In this document: positions 28,614 to 38,043 of the stretch, in pieces
Position numbering within the stretch: position 1 is the stretch's first letter
How the letters are laid out: every line of letters starts with the position of its first letter
Source: JARRQJ01 sp963810615
GTDB taxonomy: Bacteria > Pseudomonadota > Gammaproteobacteria > DRLM01
DNA: 64,000 nucleotides
Assembly: GCA_963810615.1 (NCBI GenBank)
Contig: CAWEOA010000002.1
Location: 806,001 to 870,000 of the forward strand
Direction: 5' to 3'
Made by a program: the position numbers and the translations under genes
Notes under the pieces: model-generated
Databases searched by the model: none
What the model was told of the DNA's origin: nothing
The model's input: the letters and a program-made list of their open reading frames with translations, nothing else

Positions 28614-29530
28614 ACCCCCCACTTCCGCAGACAACGCTGATACAGATCATGATCACTGGCGGTGGCACCCCGCATGCGACACACCTCGGCGGCAAAATCC
28701 ACCGCCCGGTTCGCCAATTCCGCCAATGGCCAGCCCTGCAGCAGACCCAATATGCTGACCGCGCTGAACGCGTCGCCGGCGCCGACGGTATCCACGATTT
28801 CACCGCGGGTGGGCGGCGCAACTTCCGCCGTCTCCTCATCCGCCAACACCAACGCCCCGGCTTCGCCCCGCGTCACCACCAATACCTGCAAACCGCAGGC
28901 GCGCCGCAATTCCGCGGCCAGTGCCGGGATATCGGCGGCGGGGTTCTCATGGCTGCGCTCCAGTATGCGCAGCTCGTGTTCATTGAGTTTCGCCCAACGC
29001 GCCTGACGCAGCGCGCTATCAAGCCACGACAGTTTCCACCACGGGTCGCGTAGATTGACATCGACGAACGACGGTATCTTCGCCGCTCGTAATCTATCCA
29101 AGGCGGCACATGCCGCCGGATGTCGGGCAATCAGACTACCGTGATATAGGAGCGCATAACTCCCTTCGCTCAGCAGCCCTTCCGCCGCATCGGCTGCGAT
29201 GAAATCGTAGGCCTGCTCGGGAACGATTTCATAACTGGGTTCATTGTCGTGAAAGTTCACCACCACCCGGCCGGTGGAATGGCTGGGATCCTGTTGCACG
29301 CCGCGGGTATCCATGCCCCATGAGCTCATGGCCGCGAGTATCCGTTCCCCCAACTCATCATCACCGACCCGGCTCACGAACAAGGGTGACAACCCGAAAC
29401 CTTGCAGGTGCCAGGCGACATTGAACGGCGCACCACCTAATACCGTATTGCCGTCGGGAAAACAGTCGTACAAAACTTCACCGAATACCAGTGGCCGCAA
29501 CGGATGTTGTGTCATTCGATCCTGCTCCAT
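28610..29530 (-). CDS. PfkB-family fructokinase
   Basis: This 306-aa sugar kinase has the N-terminal glycine motif VLGGAPFNVAWHLQGFG and the C-terminal ATP/anion-hole motif DTVGAGDAFSA. In this operon it most likely phosphorylates the fructose released by sucrose synthase. The ATG at 29530 (GGAG 9 nt upstream) or the ATG at 29515 could be the start. It is the first gene of the sucrose operon. Confidence 0.92.
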   Translation of the reverse strand: MEQDRMTQHPLRPLVFGEVLYDCFPDGNTVLGGAPFNVAWHLQGFGLSPLFVSRVGDDELGERILAAMSSWGMDTRGVQQDPSHSTGRVVVNFHDNEPSYEIVPEQAYDFIAADAAEGLLSEGSYALLYHGSLIARHPAACAALDRLRAAKIPSFVDVNLRDPWWKLSWLDSALRQARWAKLNEHELRILERSHENPAADIPALAAELRRACGLQVLVVTRGEAGALVLADEETAEVAPPTRGEIVDTVGAGDAFSAVSILGLLQGWPLAELANRAVDFAAEVCRMRGATASDHDLYQRCLRKWGV

Positions 29531-29961
29531 GGTTTCGATCTCCGCGCCGAGTCAACGCGGTCCTCCACGAAGACCGGTGTAGCTTGTGTGGTGAAGAACC
29601 ACCTCGCAGTGCATTCGATCATTTAGTGTCGGGCGATCCGGTTGATCGAATAGTGCCTGCAACAACATTAGCTTGCCGCCGTAGCTCGGCGACGTGGACA
29701 TCGTACTTATCCATTCGGAAACCCGACATCGCGGGCACCCATCCGCATCTTAAATTAATTCTTGACGACGATAAGCGCCGAAAACATCGGTCAACTGAAA
29801 GTAATTAGACATCGCCCATATAAAGCTATGAGCTTAAAAAGATTAGCATTTTTAATGCGCAATTTCAAATACGCTACGAACATCATGTGCTGCGCAACAG
29901 TATTCTCAGCCGTTATCACCGCACGGCGGCAGGGCCATTCGTGCGCCGCTGATGAACGCAT
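29531..29961. other. 431-nt gap upstream of the sucrose operon
   Basis: It should hold the sucrose-operon promoter. On the minus strand there is a 36-aa open frame (29619-29729) beginning MSGFRMDKYDVHVAELRRQ; I see no clear SD and do not call it a gene. I recognise no operator or riboswitch. Confidence 0.5.
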
Positions 29962-30762
29962 TTAACCGAACTGAAAGGCGGAGACTGCCACATTCATCAC
30001 ATGGTCACTGAAGATACGTTGACCGCTGTCCTCGCCCGCCGCCCCCGCTACCACCATCAACGGCAGCAAATGCTCCTCGCGCGGATGGCAGCTGCGCGCA
30101 TGAGGCAGGGAGGTCCATGCACCAAGAAGCTCATTGCGTACACTTGCTTCCGGTAGACAGACGACTTCCGTCAATGCGACGTCGAATGCATCCGATACCG
30201 GAGTAGCGCTGGCGGAGCCGAAGCCGCGCATATTATGGTAGCTCATCCCGCTGCCGACGATCAGCACATCTTCATCCCGCAGCGGTTCCAGCGCCCGCCC
30301 TACCGCAATATGCTCGCCGGGGACGAGCCCGGCCTTAAGCGACAGTTGCACTATGGGTATGTCCGCATCGGGATAGATGAGCTTAAAGGGGATGAAAACA
30401 CCGTGATCGAAACCGCGCTCGCCGTTGCCGTGCGCCACAATCCCCGCCTCGTCCAGCAACTGTTTAATACGCGACGTCAATTCCATCGAGCCCGCGGCGG
30501 GATATGTCAGCCGGTAAGTGTGTTCGGGGAAACCATAATAATCGAACAACAGCGCCGGCCGCGGCGCTTCCGTCACGGAAAATTCAGTTTCCTCCCAATG
30601 GGCGGAAACGATGACTATTGCCGTAGGCCTGTCACCCACGCTTGCACCCAGGCCACGCAGCCACTCCGCCATCTTGTCCCAGGTATCAGGGGGGCCCATG
30701 GTCCATTCCATAAAGAAACACGGGCCGCCGCCATGAGGTAGATACAGTGTCGGAAATTTCAT
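29962..30762 (-). CDS. DODA-type extradiol dioxygenase (YgiD/4,5-DOPA dioxygenase family)
   Basis: The 266-aa class III extradiol enzyme has metal-site histidines in LPHGGGPCFF, IVSAHWEE and DHGVFIPFKLIYP, and the later GSGMSYHNMRGFG. Family members cleave catechol rings using non-haem Fe(II) or Zn. The physiological substrate is not evident; the E. coli member is a DOPA dioxygenase. Confidence 0.92.
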   Translation of the reverse strand: MKFPTLYLPHGGGPCFFMEWTMGPPDTWDKMAEWLRGLGASVGDRPTAIVIVSAHWEETEFSVTEAPRPALLFDYYGFPEHTYRLTYPAAGSMELTSRIKQLLDEAGIVAHGNGERGFDHGVFIPFKLIYPDADIPIVQLSLKAGLVPGEHIAVGRALEPLRDEDVLIVGSGMSYHNMRGFGSASATPVSDAFDVALTEVVCLPEASVRNELLGAWTSLPHARSCHPREEHLLPLMVVAGAAGEDSGQRIFSDHVMNVAVSAFQFG

Positions 30763-30998
30763 TGTCTCGTCCTTAGTCGCAAGGGAAGCCTTGTTGTGGG
30801 CCCCCTGCCCTGCAAAACGGCAACATGCAAATAGAAATCGCGATCTTGAATTGATTATGCATGTGTAATCCCGAATCTACACAGAGGAACGCAAGCATGG
30901 CCAATCTTCCATCATTCGCATTAATACAGTATTTGCGCACCACGGGCGATGTCCGGTGCAACTACACTATATGACGCTTAATTGTGTATTGGGTAATG

Positions 30999-31466
30999 CT
31001 ATTTGCCGCTGTCAAATTCCTTTTCCGCCTTTTGCCAGGCATCCTGAAGATCCATATAGGAATCGGCAAAGCCTTTTTTCACATGCTCCCAGGCGCCTGC
31101 GGTACTCTGCTGCAGGGCTTTATAGGACTCGGCCATTTCTTTGCGGTGCTGCTTGAGCCTATCCAAGGCGGCTTGCGCCTTGTGGCGCGCTGTCTTATCC
31201 ATCGTAGCCCACTGCTTATGTATCGACGTTTCCAACTTATCGATTTTAGCGTCCAGATCATCCATGACGGCTTTGGCCTTGTCGACCGCCTCATCGCGCT
31301 GATCAGCGGAATAGTGTTTGATGGTTTCAACCGCTTCCGCCATCTCTTTCTTGACGTCTTGCATGGTCGGCTTATCCGTCCTCACCTGCTCCGCATAGCC
31401 CTGCCCCCAACCGAAGGTGACGGCCAATAGTGAAGCCAGCACGGATTGAATAATTTTAGAGTTCAT
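30999..31466 (-). CDS. Exported coiled-coil protein, unknown
   Basis: The 155-aa product starts at the ATG at 31466 (GAGG 9 nt upstream) and has a signal peptide ending around GWGQGYAEQ. The mature part is almost entirely charged helix, with repeated K/E/A-rich heptads (VDKAKAVMDDLDAKIDKLE). It is likely periplasmic. I do not recognise a family; apolipoprotein-like or stress proteins have similar composition. Confidence 0.75.
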   Translation of the reverse strand: MNSKIIQSVLASLLAVTFGWGQGYAEQVRTDKPTMQDVKKEMAEAVETIKHYSADQRDEAVDKAKAVMDDLDAKIDKLETSIHKQWATMDKTARHKAQAALDRLKQHRKEMAESYKALQQSTAGAWEHVKKGFADSYMDLQDAWQKAEKEFDSGK

Positions 31467-31618
31467 TTGCGACATCCTCGTTGTCATCTGGACTGGGAAA
31501 AATACTTTGAATAAGCAAGATATGCTGATCGGCGGACATAAATCATAGCGGCTCCGACTCTATCCCCGATCAGGCATCAAACCCGCGATTGGGCGTGCAG
31601 ATCAACTCTCGCCAAGGA

Positions 31619-33451
31619 TCACTCGACGGTAACAGACTTGGCAAGGTTGCGCGGTTGATCGACATCGGTACCCTTGAGGACCGCGACGTGATAGGCCAAC
31701 AGTTGCAGCGGGATGGTAAACACGATGGGAGCTATGGCATCCGGTACGGTGGCCACCTTGAACAATTGCAGCTGGGGATCCGCCTCCACGTCCACACTCT
31801 CATCGGCGAATACGATGAGTTCACCGCCGCGGGCGCGCACCTCATGGAGATTGGATTTGAGCTTTTCCAGCAAGTCGTTATTGGGCGCCACGGCGATGAC
31901 CGGCATCTCGGCGTCCACCAGGGCCAGGGGACCGTGCTTCAGCTCGCCGGCGGGATAGGCCTCGGCATGGATATAGGATATCTCCTTCAATTTCAGCGCA
32001 CCCTCCAGGGCCACGGGATATTGCGTACCACGGCCGAGGAACAGGGCATGGCGCTTGTCGGCAAAGCGCTCCGCCAGCGTTTGAATCTGATCGTTGAGCG
32101 CCAAGGCCTGTTCGAGCTTAGCCGGCAGGCTGACGAGCTGCTGCACCAGATCGATCTCGGTCTGGGCCGACAGGCCATGGCGACGGCCCAATACCACCAC
32201 CAGCATCAGCAAGGCTACCAATTGGGTGGTGAAGGCCTTGGTGGAGGCCACACCGATCTCGGGACCGGCACGAGTCATCAGCACCAAATCGCTCTCGCGT
32301 ACCAGGGAACTCTCCGGCACATTGCAGATGGCCAGCGAGGGGCCGAAGCCGCGTAGCTTGGCCTCACGCAGGGCGGCCAGGGTATCGGCGGTTTCACCGG
32401 ATTGGGAGATGGCGACCACCAGAGAGTTGCGGCGCACCACCGGGCGGCGGTAGCGAAACTCACTGGCGACTTCAACGCTGCACGGGATGCCCGCCAGGGC
32501 TTCTAACCAGTAACGCGCCACCATACCGGCGTGATAACTGGTGCCGCAGGCGAGGATGTGCACGCCGCGCACCTCGGCGAAAATCCGTGCGGCCTCGGGA
32601 CCGAAGGCGGCCTCGAGGACGGTTTGCACGCCGAGGCGGCCCTCCAGGGTTTCCGCAACGGCGCGGGGTTGTTCAAAAATCTCTTTCAACATGTAATGGC
32701 GGTACGGACCGCGCTCTGCCGCATCCGCCGTGAGCTCGCTTACCTTGAGCGGCCGTTCCACCACCTCGCCGTCGGCATTGAAGATGGTCAAGCGTTCCCG
32801 GGTAATCTCCGCCACGTCGCCGTCTTCGAGAAAGATGAAACGCTGGGTCACCGGGATGAGCGCCGCCACATCTGAGGCGATGAAGTGCTCACCGATGCCG
32901 ACCCCGATCACCAGAGGGCTGCCGCGCCGCGCCGCCACCAACACCCCGGGCTCGTATTTGCATACCACCCCCAAGGCATAGGTGCCCAGTAATTCCTTGC
33001 TGGCAGCCTGCACCGCGGCGAGTAGATTTTTTCCCTGATTGATATGATGGTGGATCTGATGTACAACCACCTCGGTGTCGGTCTCCGAGGTGAATTCGTA
33101 GCCTTCCTTGATCTGGAGGGAACGAAGCATTTCGTGATTCTCGATGATGCCGTTATGCACCACGGCCACGGTCTTGCGGCAGATATGGGGATGGGCGTTG
33201 GCCTCGGTAGGTTTGCCGTGGGTGGCCCAGCGGGTGTGGGCGATGCCGCAACTGCCGTGCAGTTGCTGTTCCTTGACCAGCGCTTCCACTTGCCTGACTT
33301 TGCCGGGAGTACGCGCCCGTTCCAGGCAATTGTCCTGGTTGAGGACCACAACGCCGGCGGAATCATAACCGCGATACTCCAAGCGCTTGAGACCCTCGAT
33401 CAAAATAGGGACTACATCACGCTCCGCCACCGCACCCACGATACCGCACAT
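31619..33451 (-). CDS. glmS: Glutamine--fructose-6-phosphate aminotransferase GlmS
   Basis: The 610-aa enzyme makes glucosamine-6-phosphate for peptidoglycan and LPS. The N-terminal glutaminase has Cys at position 2 (MCGIVGAVAE) and YRGYDSAG; two SIS domains follow with CGTSYHAGMVARYWLE, SQSGETADTLAALR and the C-terminal QPRNLAKSVTVE. glmU is only 4.6 kb away on the same strand; the usual glmU-glmS neighbourhood has been split by other genes. Confidence 0.98.
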   Translation of the reverse strand: MCGIVGAVAERDVVPILIEGLKRLEYRGYDSAGVVVLNQDNCLERARTPGKVRQVEALVKEQQLHGSCGIAHTRWATHGKPTEANAHPHICRKTVAVVHNGIIENHEMLRSLQIKEGYEFTSETDTEVVVHQIHHHINQGKNLLAAVQAASKELLGTYALGVVCKYEPGVLVAARRGSPLVIGVGIGEHFIASDVAALIPVTQRFIFLEDGDVAEITRERLTIFNADGEVVERPLKVSELTADAAERGPYRHYMLKEIFEQPRAVAETLEGRLGVQTVLEAAFGPEAARIFAEVRGVHILACGTSYHAGMVARYWLEALAGIPCSVEVASEFRYRRPVVRRNSLVVAISQSGETADTLAALREAKLRGFGPSLAICNVPESSLVRESDLVLMTRAGPEIGVASTKAFTTQLVALLMLVVVLGRRHGLSAQTEIDLVQQLVSLPAKLEQALALNDQIQTLAERFADKRHALFLGRGTQYPVALEGALKLKEISYIHAEAYPAGELKHGPLALVDAEMPVIAVAPNNDLLEKLKSNLHEVRARGGELIVFADESVDVEADPQLQLFKVATVPDAIAPIVFTIPLQLLAYHVAVLKGTDVDQPRNLAKSVTVE

Positions 33452-33773
33452 AAGACCACCTCAACACGTAACTTACCGGGAATTACCGCCTGAATTATCC
33501 CATAAGACCCGTTTCAATAACATGTCTATCGGCGAGGGGGTTAAGAACTATAAATTGCTCCCGATATACCTTTATCCCGGCTTTGCCTGAAACGGCAATC
33601 GCGATGCAAACCCTACGCGGGATCTTCCACTTATTGACAAATATCGTATTCATATTTGACTACTTGCCCGGGCAATGCTAAAGAAGCAGCATTTAGGTAC
33701 GCGTTCGCTTTTTTTCACCTGTCATGGCGCTAGGATAAGTGCTATACGTCACATTCACCAAAGGGAGAAAACC
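33452..33773. other. 322-nt divergent promoter gap
   Basis: Divergent promoters for glmS (minus) and the outer-membrane gene (plus) must lie here. A TTGACA at 33634-33639 is the only good -35 hexamer I see, and no matching -10 is clear. Confidence 0.5.
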
Positions 33774-34499
33774 ATGAAGTTCAAAGCCATTGCTGCAGTA
33801 GCCGCGTTCAGCATCGCATCACCGTGCTTCGCCGCCGACAATATCGACAGCCTGCAGACTCTGCTGCAATCGGAGTTCAAGGCCCTTTCCCAGGACCTGG
33901 GCGCCGCCTTGAGCTACAAGGCCGTCAGCCCGGCCGAGCCCCTGGGCATTACCGGCTTCGACATCGGTCTGGAGGTCACCGGCACCAAACTGAATCACAG
34001 CGAAATCTGGGACAAGGCCAGCAGCGGCAGCGCCCCCAGTACCCTACCCATTCCCAAGCTGCATGTCATCAAAGGGCTGCCGTTTAACTTCGATGTCGGC
34101 GCGGTCTACTCCAAGATCCCTACCACCAACATCTCGTTGCTGGGCGGCGAGTTGCGCTATGCCATCCTGGAAGGCGGCGTCGCCTCCCCGGCGGTGGCGG
34201 TACGCGGCACCTTCACCAAGCTTAGCGGCGTAGATCAGCTGGACTTCTCGACCAAAGGTCTGGAGCTCTCGGTGTCCAAGGGCTTCGCCATGCTGACCCC
34301 TTACGCCGGGGTAGGCGAGGTGTGGGTAGACAGCAAGCCCAAGGCCGATGCCGCTACCGTCCTCAACAAGGAAAGCTTCCAACAAACCAAATATTTCGCC
34401 GGGGTCAACATTAATTTCGCCCTGCTGAACATAGATCTGGATTACGACAACACCGACAGCACCAGCTCCTACACCGTCAAGCTGGGCTGGCGCTTCTGA
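33774..34499 (+). CDS. Probable outer-membrane beta-barrel protein, unknown function
   Basis: This 241-aa protein has a signal peptide cleaved after SPCFA, amphipathic strands throughout, and the C-terminal YTVKLGWRF with terminal Phe that marks BAM substrates. The ATG at 33774 follows AAGGGAG. I do not recognise a specific family. Confidence 0.75.
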   Translation: MKFKAIAAVAAFSIASPCFAADNIDSLQTLLQSEFKALSQDLGAALSYKAVSPAEPLGITGFDIGLEVTGTKLNHSEIWDKASSGSAPSTLPIPKLHVIKGLPFNFDVGAVYSKIPTTNISLLGGELRYAILEGGVASPAVAVRGTFTKLSGVDQLDFSTKGLELSVSKGFAMLTPYAGVGEVWVDSKPKADAATVLNKESFQQTKYFAGVNINFALLNIDLDYDNTDSTSSYTVKLGWRF

Positions 34500-34519
34500 G
34501 GTAATGCGGCAGCGCGGCG

Positions 34520-35095
34520 CTAAATACGCCGCCTGCCGCCCAACTGCCGATAACGGAAACAATCCACGGTATGGTCGTTGACCATACCCATGGCCTGCAT
34601 GAAGGCATAGCAAATCGTCGGCCCCACGAACTTGAAGCCGCGCCGGCTTAAGTCCTTGCTGATAGTGTCCGACAGCGGGGTGTGTGCCGGAATCTCCTTG
34701 ATGTTCCGCCAGGCATTGATGATGGGCTTACCGTCCACATAACGCCACAGGTATTCAGCCAGGCTTCCTTCCTGCTCCCGAAGTTTCAGCACCATCTTGG
34801 CGTTCTGGATCGCGGCGCCGACTTTGAGGCGATTGCGCACTATGCCCGGATTATTCAGCAAGGCCTGCACCTTGCGTTCGCCATAACGCGCCATCTTGGT
34901 TGCTTCGAAATTGTCGAAGGCGGCCCGGTAATTGTCTCGCTTCTTCAAGATGGTGATCCAGCTCAGACCCGCCTGCGCCCCGTCCAGGACCAGCATCTCG
35001 AACAACGTACGCTCATCATGCATGGGCACGCCCCATTCGCGATCGTGGTAATCGATGTATACGGGGTCCGTTCCCGCCCAGTTGCAGCGATGCAT
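34520..35095 (-). CDS. tag: DNA-3-methyladenine glycosylase I
   Basis: The 191-aa helix-hairpin-helix-type glycosylase removes 3-methyladenine from DNA. The zinc site begins with MHRCNWAG (Cys4) and is completed by residues near the C-terminus (HTVDCFRY). DREWGVPMHDER, LDGAQAGLSW and KFVGPTICYAFMQAMGMVNDH are typical of Tag. Confidence 0.97.
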   Translation of the reverse strand: MHRCNWAGTDPVYIDYHDREWGVPMHDERTLFEMLVLDGAQAGLSWITILKKRDNYRAAFDNFEATKMARYGERKVQALLNNPGIVRNRLKVGAAIQNAKMVLKLREQEGSLAEYLWRYVDGKPIINAWRNIKEIPAHTPLSDTISKDLSRRGFKFVGPTICYAFMQAMGMVNDHTVDCFRYRQLGGRRRI

Positions 35096-35143
35096 AATTG
35101 CTCCCGAAAAATAATATTAGGAAATCTTTGATACATACCTTCA

Positions 35144-35231
35144 TTGTCATTCGACCGAAGGGAGAAATCTTAAATTTCAAAGATGAGGCGCCTATGGCGG
35201 CAGAAGATTTCTCCCTTCGGTCGAAATGACA
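35144..35231. repeat. Family-B palindromic repeat
   Basis: Arms of about 27 nt (TGTCATTCGACCGAAGGGAG / AAGATTTCTCCCTTCGGTCG) are inverted around a 32-nt loop, with one indel between arms. A sequence-variant copy is at 56499-56582. It lies in the 210-nt gap upstream of tag. Confidence 0.85.
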
Positions 35232-35305
35232 AATCAAGCTGAAGTTCTTTATGGGGAAATATCAGCCTGGGGCCCAAACGAACAGGGAAGGTTGCACGGC
35301 GCTTA

Positions 35306-36091
35306 TCAGCTCTGTCCCTGACAATCCCCGGCCACGGCTTCCTCAATCTCCCGCAATTCGGTTTCGTTCAATGCACGGCTCTCACCCTTGGCCAGGGTCC
35401 CCAAACACAACGGCCCGACGGCAACACGCACCAGGCGCAATACCTTGAGCCCCAGCGCCTCGGCTATGCGGCGGATCTGGCGATTCTTGCCTTCCTGCAG
35501 CGCAATCTCCAGCCAACAGTTTTTTTCCCCGCTACGCAACAGCCGCGCCGCGCTCACACCCATCACGGTTCCGTCTTCCAGGTGAATGCCATTGTGCATA
35601 CGCGCCAGCTGACCCGCGCCCACCAGCGCATCGACCTGCACGTGATAGAGCTTGGGCAAATGCGCGGCGGGATCGAGCAGGCGGCTCGCCCACTCGCTGT
35701 CATTACTGAACAACAGCAATCCTTCGCTGGCCTTGTCCAAACGCCCCACCGGCGCCAAGCCGTGATCTTGTCCATCTGTGAAACAGCTATATACAGTGGC
35801 GCGCCCTTGCTCATCGCGTGCGGTGGTTACCAAACCGCGCGGCTTGTTGAGCATGACATAGCGCTTCTTCGCCGGACGTAGCGGCTGGCCGTCCATAGTA
35901 ATCCGATCGCGCTCCGCCACCACCGGCGTCTCCGGGTCGCGAACGATCCTGCCGTTGATCGTCACCCTCCCGGCAGCCACCCATTGCGCGGCAACCGTAC
36001 GCGACGCGATACCCAGTTTGGACAGGACCCGCGCCACGCCTATGCGGCGTGGCGCGGATGGTGGCTTGCGGGATTTATGCTTGGTCGTCAC
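35306..36091 (-). CDS. RsuA/RluB/RluF-family pseudouridine synthase
   Basis: The 261-aa enzyme has an N-terminal S4 RNA-binding domain (RIGVARVLSKLGIASRTVAAQWVAAG) and a catalytic domain with the nucleophile Asp in PVGRLDKASEGLLL and the KNRQIRRIAEALG motif. It isomerises a uridine in rRNA; which position cannot be told (RluB, RluE and RluF are all close). The start is GTG. It lies 8 nt after the MscS-like gene. Confidence 0.9.
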   Translation of the reverse strand: MTTKHKSRKPPSAPRRIGVARVLSKLGIASRTVAAQWVAAGRVTINGRIVRDPETPVVAERDRITMDGQPLRPAKKRYVMLNKPRGLVTTARDEQGRATVYSCFTDGQDHGLAPVGRLDKASEGLLLFSNDSEWASRLLDPAAHLPKLYHVQVDALVGAGQLARMHNGIHLEDGTVMGVSAARLLRSGEKNCWLEIALQEGKNRQIRRIAEALGLKVLRLVRVAVGPLCLGTLAKGESRALNETELREIEEAVAGDCQGQS

Positions 36092-36099
36092 CGGGTTCG

Positions 36100-37815
36100 T
36101 CAGGGCAAGGCGTTAACTGAAGACGCCTCCCCATCCTGAGCGAGATGCACCGTAACCTGGCCGAACGGTATCACCCAGTCATTGGCATTGCACGCATCCA
36201 CCGCCAGGCGTTGCAACAGACGGCGGATACGGCCGTAGGATTCCGCGGCCTCACCGCTGAAGGCGGCCCAAACGAAGAAATTCAGGGACGAGGCGGCAGC
36301 CTCGTCGAACTCCACGAAAAAATCCTTGAGGTAACGGCCGAAGTCGCTGTCTTTGAGATGAGCGCCCAGATAGTTCGCAAATTTTTCCCGTATACTCGTT
36401 GTCACATCGCTCTGATGGCGATAATCAACGCCGAATTTCATAATGATGGCGAATCCGTGCAGCGATAGATTCTGTGGGTGGCTATCCAAAAACGCGCCGA
36501 CGGGATACGTCCTAATCGCCCCCGCCACCCGCAGTTGCACCGTTTCCGGGGTTTGCAGCATGACGCGCCCGTAGGTCTGATCGCTCAACACCACAAAATC
36601 ACCTTCCCGAGTGGGAAACCACGGTTCGTCCTCATCGTAGGGGCGCGAGATCATGGTGACCAGCGCACTGAGCGGCAGCAGCTGCTTACCGCCACGCAAG
36701 GCCGGATTGAGCAAGGTGGAATACATATTCAAGGTCTGCAGCTTCCACGGCAGTCCATTGTAGATCACGCGTTCGCCCTCGCGCGCCGGACCGATATTGA
36801 GCAGCACCTTGGCCTCTTTAATATAGGCCGGCAAGGTACGCTGCAAGGTCAAGGCAACTCCCATGAGCACGATGATCAGCAAGCCGAGCAGGATCCAGTC
36901 ATCGCGCGCATACAACACCGCCATTGCCGCCAGCAAGGCCAGTACACCTGAAACCAGCATAAAGGAAAGATGCGCAACCCGCGCCAGGAACGGTCGCCGC
37001 CGGCCGCGCTTGGCAATCAAGTGCATATAGACGCGACTGACGTAACGCATCAGACCGTAAATAAGCGAGGCGACCAACGCCGCCAACACCAGATTCAGAA
37101 ACCGCCCGCTCAGTAATTCCTTGAGTGCCTTGCCGGCCCTCTCCTCCGCCGGCTGATTGGGAGCCTGGAGTTCTTCGAGCTGTAAATTGACCAGGCCCAG
37201 TTGATTCTTGATTTCCTCATGACGCTTATGCCAACGCGACTCCAGATCGCCGAAGGCGCCCTTAAGGGCCGCGGACGGGGCCGAACGCTTGTAATCATCG
37301 ATGTTCTTGAGTGCGGAATCAGCCACCGCGAGACGCTGTTGAAAAAAGGCCTGTTGACTGCGCAAGCGTTCCACCTTCCGCGGCCGCTCGGTCAAACGCC
37401 TCATCTCCACCACGATGGGCTCGAATACGGATTGGATTTCCTGGCGCCAATCGAACTTCTCTTCCTTCTTAGGCGAGAATAATTGCAGATCGACGCCGCC
37501 GGTGGCCCACATCTCCCAAGCGAGCTGCAGACTGTCGATATTCGATTCCATCAAATCCATGTCTTTACGGATACGCTCACGCTCGGCATCGTCTTTAGCC
37601 GCATTCAACTTCTTGCGCAAGCCGGCCAAATCCTGTTCGGACTGATTGATGGCGCTGAATAGGTTCTCGAAGCCGCGCCAGGTCTCTGAAGAGACCTGCG
37701 GTGTATCCGTTTTGCCGGTGGCCGAATCTGCGGATGGATCCTGCCCTGCCGCGGACACGGCCAACGAAGCCATAAGGAAAAGGAACGCAGTGAAAAGGAT
37801 GGAATAAGGTTTCAT
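36100..37815 (-). CDS. Large MscS-type mechanosensitive channel
   Basis: The ~571-aa product has a signal peptide (SLAVSAAG), a periplasmic charged helical region (about 30-230), then four or more membrane helices and a C-terminal MscS domain (VALTLQRTLPAYIKEAKVLL, IGPAREGERVIYNG). The pore helix is less glycine/alanine-patterned than canonical MscS, so it may be a modulated channel. The start is uncertain: the ATG at 37815 is chosen for the signal peptide, and the frame is open to 37866. Confidence 0.8.
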   Translation of the reverse strand: MKPYSILFTAFLFLMASLAVSAAGQDPSADSATGKTDTPQVSSETWRGFENLFSAINQSEQDLAGLRKKLNAAKDDAERERIRKDMDLMESNIDSLQLAWEMWATGGVDLQLFSPKKEEKFDWRQEIQSVFEPIVVEMRRLTERPRKVERLRSQQAFFQQRLAVADSALKNIDDYKRSAPSAALKGAFGDLESRWHKRHEEIKNQLGLVNLQLEELQAPNQPAEERAGKALKELLSGRFLNLVLAALVASLIYGLMRYVSRVYMHLIAKRGRRRPFLARVAHLSFMLVSGVLALLAAMAVLYARDDWILLGLLIIVLMGVALTLQRTLPAYIKEAKVLLNIGPAREGERVIYNGLPWKLQTLNMYSTLLNPALRGGKQLLPLSALVTMISRPYDEDEPWFPTREGDFVVLSDQTYGRVMLQTPETVQLRVAGAIRTYPVGAFLDSHPQNLSLHGFAIIMKFGVDYRHQSDVTTSIREKFANYLGAHLKDSDFGRYLKDFFVEFDEAAASSLNFFVWAAFSGEAAESYGRIRRLLQRLAVDACNANDWVIPFGQVTVHLAQDGEASSVNALP

Positions 37816-38043
37816 ATGGGTGTGGACCGTATCTGAATCAGCAGACATAAGCGAGCGATGAATCAACGACCGGACAGCTGCCTGACCGCTGAGAAGGTGA
37901 CAAATCGAGGATTAATCATGCGGCTCCCTAGCAAATGTGGCACGCCGAGCGACAGCGGGAAATCTTTTTATCCATAACGCCAAGAATACTATAGTAGTAG
38001 AAGATTCTCGCGCTCGAAACGAACGATCGGGAGTGACGCGGAT

